Shown in pieces: positions 8,201 through 9,434 of a DNA stretch of 9,434 bases. This DNA is from Hydrogenophaga sp. Lineage in GTDB: Bacteria > Pseudomonadota > Gammaproteobacteria > Burkholderiales > Burkholderiaceae_C. Location: assembly GCA_030684755.1 (NCBI GenBank), contig JAUXXN010000176.1, positions 1 to 9,434 of the forward strand. Reading direction: 5' to 3'. Within the stretch, counting starts at the first letter, position 1. Each line of letters opens with the position of its first letter. A program made the translations under genes and the position numbers. The notes beneath the pieces are model-generated. The model was not told where the DNA came from, did not search any database, and was given only the letters and a program-made list of their open reading frames with translations.

Positions 8201-8230
8201 ACAATACCGGATTTTACCGTTTCAACACAA
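8201..8230 (-). promoter_or_regulatory. Candidate sigma-70 promoter for suhB and the operon
   Basis: On the minus strand, TTGTGT (8230-8225) and TATTGT (8206-8201) are spaced 18 bases apart, a fair match to -35 and -10 elements, and would start transcription near 8194, about 80 bases before the suhB ATG. This is the most AT-rich part of the divergent region. TTGAAA (8225-8220) and TAAAAT (8216-8211) are also nearby but are not spaced properly as a pair with each other or with TATTGT. The call rests on pattern match only. Confidence 0.3.
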
Positions 8231-8242
8231 CACCCCCGCCGC

Positions 8243-8259
8243 AGTGAGAGTGTCTCACT
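8243..8259. promoter_or_regulatory. Perfect 17-bp palindrome, possible operator or hairpin between suhB and trmJ
   Basis: AGTGAGA (8243-8249) and TCTCACT (8253-8259) are perfect inverted arms around the 3-base centre GTG. It lies 13 bases upstream of the candidate suhB -35 element and 87 bases before the trmJ ATG, a position suited to a dimeric regulator serving both divergent genes. It can equally fold as a 7-bp stem with a 3-base loop in the trmJ leader. I do not recognise the motif as a known operator. Confidence 0.4.
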
Positions 8260-8276
8260 CAGCAAACACCGCAGAA

Positions 8277-8338
8277 CCGGCTTCGCCGGGCTGCTGGTGT
8301 GGCCCCCTCAGGGGGTGACGCGAAGCGGCGCGGGGGGG
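8277..8338. repeat. GC-rich multi-hairpin block, REP-like intergenic repeat
   Basis: Three small perfect hairpins follow one another: CCGGC-TTC-GCCGG (8277-8289), CCCCC-TCA-GGGGG (8303-8315) and CGC-GAA-GCG (8319-8327), then a run of seven G (8332-8338). The G run could also pair with the C run at 8303-8307. The style (C-run/G-run hairpin followed by a GCG-rich segment and a G run) resembles dispersed intergenic repeats I associate with comamonad genomes, but only one copy is in this window, so repeat status is unproven. The block ends seven bases before the trmJ ATG, so its G run may act as the ribosome site. Confidence 0.45.
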
Positions 8339-8345
8339 AACCCAT

Positions 8346-9104
8346 ATGCATTCGAGATTTGTTCTGATCCAAACCAGCCATGCCGGCAACGTGGGCGCTG
8401 TGGCCCGCGCCATGAAGGTCATGGGCTTTGACGACTTGGTGTTGGTGGCGCCACGTTGGTCCAATGTGCTGCGGCGCGAAGAAACCATCCAACGCGCCAG
8501 CGGGGCCAACGATGTGCTGACCAAAGCCCGCATCGTGGACACGTTGGACGAAGCGCTCGACGGCATGGACCATCTCTGCGCCACCGCCATGACGCCGCGC
8601 GACTTTGGCCCGCCCACCCGCGCCCCGCGCGAACACTTCGCCGCCTTGCTCGGCCAGTCGCCAGAGGCCCCCGGCGCAGCGCCGCCCAACCAGCCCGGTG
8701 GCGTGGCCTTCTTGTTTGGCTCCGAACGCTTTGGCATGCGCAACGAAGACGTGTACCGCTGCCACACCTGCCTGAGCATTCCCACCGACCCGCACTTTGG
8801 CTCCCTCAACCTGGCCGCTGCGGTGCAGCTGATTGCCTACGACTGGCGCCAGGCCCTCGGTGGATTTGCCTTGCCGCCCGCCACCGCCCGCCCCGCCGCC
8901 GACGCTCAAGCCCTAGCGGGCATGCTCACCCACCTAGAACAGGCCCTGGTCGCGGTGGATTTTTTAGATCCCGCTGCGCCCAAAAAACTCATGCCGCGCT
9001 TGAACCAGTTGTTCAACCGCGCCGCACCCACCGACGAAGAAATCCACATTCTTCGCGGTGTTGCCAAGGCCATGCTGCAAATGGCTGAAAAGGCAAAGCG
9101 CTAG
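8346..9104 (+). CDS. trmJ: tRNA (cytidine/uridine-2'-O-)-methyltransferase TrmJ
   Basis: A SPOUT-class methyltransferase that uses S-adenosylmethionine to methylate the 2'-O of position 32 in certain tRNAs. The 252-residue protein shows the three SpoU motifs in order: motif 1 SHAGNVGAVARAMKVMG (11-27) with the presumed catalytic Arg21; motif 2 FLFGSERFGMRNEDV (122-136); motif 3 IPTDPHFGSLNLAAAVQ (145-161), which forms the knotted cofactor site. A helical C-terminal region follows, with RLNQLFNRA and EEIHILRGVAKAM typical of the TrmJ tail. A Pro/Ala-rich loop (about 104-117) precedes motif 2. It is divergent from suhB, as in E. coli, but followed by cysE rather than iscR. There is no classical Shine-Dalgarno; a run of G residues ends seven bases before the ATG. 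Substrate position is taken from family knowledge. Confidence 0.95.
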   Translation: MHSRFVLIQTSHAGNVGAVARAMKVMGFDDLVLVAPRWSNVLRREETIQRASGANDVLTKARIVDTLDEALDGMDHLCATAMTPRDFGPPTRAPREHFAALLGQSPEAPGAAPPNQPGGVAFLFGSERFGMRNEDVYRCHTCLSIPTDPHFGSLNLAAAVQLIAYDWRQALGGFALPPATARPAADAQALAGMLTHLEQALVAVDFLDPAAPKKLMPRLNQLFNRAAPTDEEIHILRGVAKAMLQMAEKAKR

Positions 9105-9113
9105 ACTGACCGC

Positions 9114-9434
9114 ATGTTTTCTCGCATCCGCTCCGACATCCAATGCGTTCTTGAACGCGACCCCGCCGCCCGCAGCACCTGGGAAGTCATCACCTGCTAC
9201 CCCGGCCTGCACGCCGTGTGGCTGCACCGCCCGGCGCATTGGTGTTGGACGCACGGCCTGAAGTGGCTGGGCCGCTTCACCTCGCATGTGGCGCGCTGGC
9301 TCACCGGCATCGAAATTCACCCCGGGGCCAAGGTGGGCGAGCGGGTGTTTTTTGACCACGCCATGGGCGTGGTGGTGGGCGAAACCGCCGAAATTGGCGA
9401 CGGCTGCACCATTTACCAAGGTGTCACGCTGGGC
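9114..9434 (+). CDS. cysE: Serine O-acetyltransferase CysE, N-terminal part (3' end outside window)
   Basis: Transfers acetyl from acetyl-CoA to L-serine, the first committed step of cysteine synthesis, in the cytoplasm. 107 codons are visible. The start [20 protein letters not shown] matches the domain just before the left-handed beta helix, and [11 protein letters not shown] (65-75), [19 protein letters not shown] (79-97) and GVTLG are hallmark hexapeptide-repeat sequences of the family. His82 aligns by spacing with catalytic His158 of E. coli CysE; Glu67 occupies the place of Asp143. The N-terminal helical domain is short, about 65 residues against roughly 140 in E. coli, as in the short class of bacterial serine acetyltransferases. 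It lies 9 bases after the trmJ stop on the same strand, with no clear Shine-Dalgarno of its own, so co-transcription is likely. The active-site end and feedback-sensitive C-terminus lie beyond the window. Confidence 0.93.
   Translation, partial: MFSRIRSDIQCVLERDPAARSTWEVITCYPGLHAVWLHRPAHWCWTHGLKWLGRFTSHVARWLTGIEIHPGAKVGERVFFDHAMGVVVGETAEIGDGCTIYQGVTLG

Larger units (their letters stand above)
859..8230 (-). other. Probable five-gene operon suhB-mutS-anbu-hydrolase-histidine kinase
   Basis: Five minus-strand genes follow each other with junctions of +39 (suhB/mutS), -4 (mutS/anbu), +7 (anbu/hydrolase) and +10 (hydrolase/kinase) bases. No terminator-like hairpin with a T tract is visible at any junction, and the only gap large enough for a conventional promoter is upstream of suhB. 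mutS, anbu and the hydrolase lack a clear Shine-Dalgarno sequence, which fits translational coupling; suhB has AAAGG ten bases before its start and the kinase has GAGG close to its start. Promoters inside suhB or mutS cannot be excluded from sequence alone. Confidence 0.65.

Noticed and set aside
8259..8909. 216-codon - strand open frame opposite trmJ
   Set aside because: Antisense to the SpoU motifs and extending into the hairpin block; Gly/Ala/Val-rich with no family features.

Overview
The window looks like ordinary chromosome from a high-GC betaproteobacterium, most likely Burkholderiales and probably the Comamonadaceae. The evidence is the protein content (SuhB, MutS, TrmJ, CysE, a YcaD-like MFS carrier and an Anbu-type proteasome homologue), strong G/C preference at third codon positions, and a GC-rich multi-hairpin block before trmJ that resembles dispersed intergenic repeats I associate with comamonads. 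The taxonomic call is an inference from memory of these families, not from a search.

Layout. (1) Positions 1-836, + strand: C-terminal two thirds of an MFS transporter, cut by the window edge. (2) Positions 859-8113, - strand: a compact five-gene run read right to left as suhB, mutS, anbu, alpha/beta hydrolase, sensor histidine kinase. Junctions are +39, -4, +7 and +10 bases, so one transcription unit is likely. No terminator is visible inside it, nor in the 22 bases separating it from the convergent MFS gene. (3) Positions 8114-8345: a 232-base divergent intergenic region holding a candidate suhB promoter, a perfect 17-bp palindrome and a multi-hairpin repeat that runs up to the trmJ start. 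(4) Positions 8346-9434, + strand: trmJ, then the 5' part of cysE after a 9-base gap.

How the genes relate. suhB and trmJ are neighbours in Escherichia coli too (there trmJ precedes iscR), so this divergent pair is an old arrangement; here cysE follows trmJ. The unusual part is the lower operon. mutS (mismatch repair) shares an ATGA stop/start overlap with anbu, a proteasome-fold peptidase homologue whose presumed nucleophile is the threonine at codon 2. Anbu genes are usually known from clusters with a transglutaminase-like protein, an alpha-E protein and an ATP-grasp protein; none is in this window. Instead there is a serine hydrolase and a membrane-bound PAS histidine kinase with no response regulator beside it. 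Each protein belongs to a recognisable family; the grouping and the poorly understood Anbu are the best leads. I see no mobile element, CRISPR array, tRNA or rRNA gene, and no broken gene.
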